From Pseudomonas sp. Q2-TVG4-2 (lineage in GTDB: Bacteria > Pseudomonadota > Gammaproteobacteria > Pseudomonadales > Pseudomonadaceae): a stretch of 64,000 nt of DNA. This document shows, piece after piece, positions 63,515 through 64,000 of this stretch. A program made the position numbers and the translations under genes. The notes below the pieces were generated by a model. It made no database searches and had not been told where the DNA came from. It saw only the letters and a list, made by a program, of their open reading frames with translations. The stretch is taken from the NCBI RefSeq assembly GCF_013620795.1, contig NZ_LGLW01000003.1, positions 124,001 to 188,000 on the forward strand, read 5' to 3'. The first letter of the stretch is position 1. Every line of letters starts with the position of its first letter.

Positions 63515-64000
63515 AGCAAGGTCCAGTCAGGTAGGTGTGAATGTGTCCGCCGTATTCCATCAGGGCTCGGCGCATTGATGTAAACGAGATTTAAACCATT
63601 AGCCGATCTAGGTTTGAGTGGGTTGTTCCAATGGGCAGAAATATGGATGAAACGACGCTTTAACAGCTCTTCCTCTTCGGGGGTAGTTTCGTAATCGCCC
63701 CCGATAAACCGGTTGCAGAGAGATCTGAGCTCCGCGGGAAGCGAATACTGTGGCTCGTCCGGAATGTCTTCGAAGGGAACACCTTGCTTTTTCGCCAGTT
63801 CATACATGACACGTAGATACACACGCGAAAGTTCTCCACTTACCCAGCGCTTCAACTGCAGCCCGGCAAATATCCGTTTTTGCCTGGGCGCCAGCCGATC
63901 GGAAGGATCGGTAGGGATCAACTGAGGGTCTGGTGTAACGATTTCTAACATAGATGTAGGCCAACCTTCAGACACCAGCCGTTCCCTGGCTAGCTCGGCG
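63511..64000 (-). CDS. C-terminal part of a DUF2235 (Tle1-like) T6SS phospholipase effector (5' end outside window)
   Basis: The minus-strand frame is open to the window edge, so the ~163 residues seen are the C-terminus of a longer protein. RRFIHISAHWN followed by LVYINAPSPDGIRRTH is like the end of DUF2235/Tle1 alpha-beta hydrolase effectors. The catalytic GxSxG would be upstream. An internal GTG at 63975 is not a likely start because the frame continues (AELARERLVSEGWPTS). Composition is less GC-rich than the core genes, in line with accessory DNA. Confidence 0.6.
   Translation of the reverse strand, partial: AELARERLVSEGWPTSMLEIVTPDPQLIPTDPSDRLAPRQKRIFAGLQLKRWVSGELSRVYLRVMYELAKKQGVPFEDIPDEPQYSLPAELRSLCNRFIGGDYETTPEEEELLKRRFIHISAHWNNPLKPRSANGLNLVYINAPSPDGIRRTHSHLPDWTLL

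Overview
The window reads as a chromosomal segment of a high-GC gammaproteobacterium of the Pseudomonas / Stutzerimonas (P. stutzeri) group. This rests on recognisable gene neighbourhoods: serA beside D-2-hydroxyglutarate dehydrogenase, rpiA-ilvA, rppH-ptsP-lgt-thyA, phoB-phoR, ubiA-ubiC and the glc cluster next to rubredoxin and rubredoxin reductase. The gene orders resemble two regions of P. aeruginosa PAO1 as I recall them; no search was run. Almost all coding sequence is metabolic, transport or envelope-related. I see no rRNA, tRNA, IS element, prophage or CRISPR array.

Layout. 1-7396: the 3' end of a GH65 phosphorylase gene, then an eight-gene Mrp-type cation/proton antiporter operon in the order E-F-G-(DUF4040+B)-C-D-D-D. 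7599-9579: a small secreted repeat protein, a SnoaL-like gene remnant and a short-chain dehydrogenase, all on the minus strand. 9774-12888: a minus-strand curli-like amyloid operon (LuxR/CsgD-type regulator, csgE, csgB, csgA, csgH) without csgF or csgG. 13091-15728: an OPT-family transporter and two small secreted low-complexity proteins. 15792-19299: serA diverging from D-2-hydroxyglutarate dehydrogenase and a FAH-family hydrolase. 19404-31402: conserved housekeeping genes (SdiA-regulated-like protein, rpiA, ilvA, HAD phosphatase, rppH, ptsP, NRDE protein, TauE, lgt, thyA, orphan ParA) with two decayed gene remnants. 31409-36007: a Liv-type ABC importer. 36703-42338: response regulator, M23 peptidase, CorC-like protein, phoR and phoB. 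42502-49163: a sugar-acid catabolic operon (IclR regulator, KDGal kinase, KDPGal aldolase, TctCBA transporter, SDR, GlcG-like protein). 49213-50703: ubiA and ubiC. 50809-60354: the glycolate/glyoxylate system glcC | glcDEF-glcG-glcB-glcA. 60500-62823: rubredoxin, its reductase, HU and an SCP2 protein. 62852-64000: a probable type VI secretion lipase effector (cut by the window end) and its lipoprotein immunity partner.

Functional links. The glc cluster would import glycolate/lactate, oxidise glycolate to glyoxylate (GlcDEF) and condense it with acetyl-CoA to malate (GlcB); two identical 15-bp palindromes in the glcC-glcD gap fit GlcC operators. SerA and D2HGDH form a known couple in which D2HGDH removes the D-2-hydroxyglutarate made when SerA reduces 2-oxoglutarate. 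The dgoK/dgoA/Tct operon lies between phoB and ubiA, where I recall no such genes in P. aeruginosa, and carries an inverted repeat upstream of its IclR regulator. It is the most cargo-like block. The most unusual items are the curli operon lacking its secretion pore genes, the third Mrp antiporter-like subunit lacking the TM5 glutamate, the 14-residue repeat protein, and the effector/immunity pair at the right edge.
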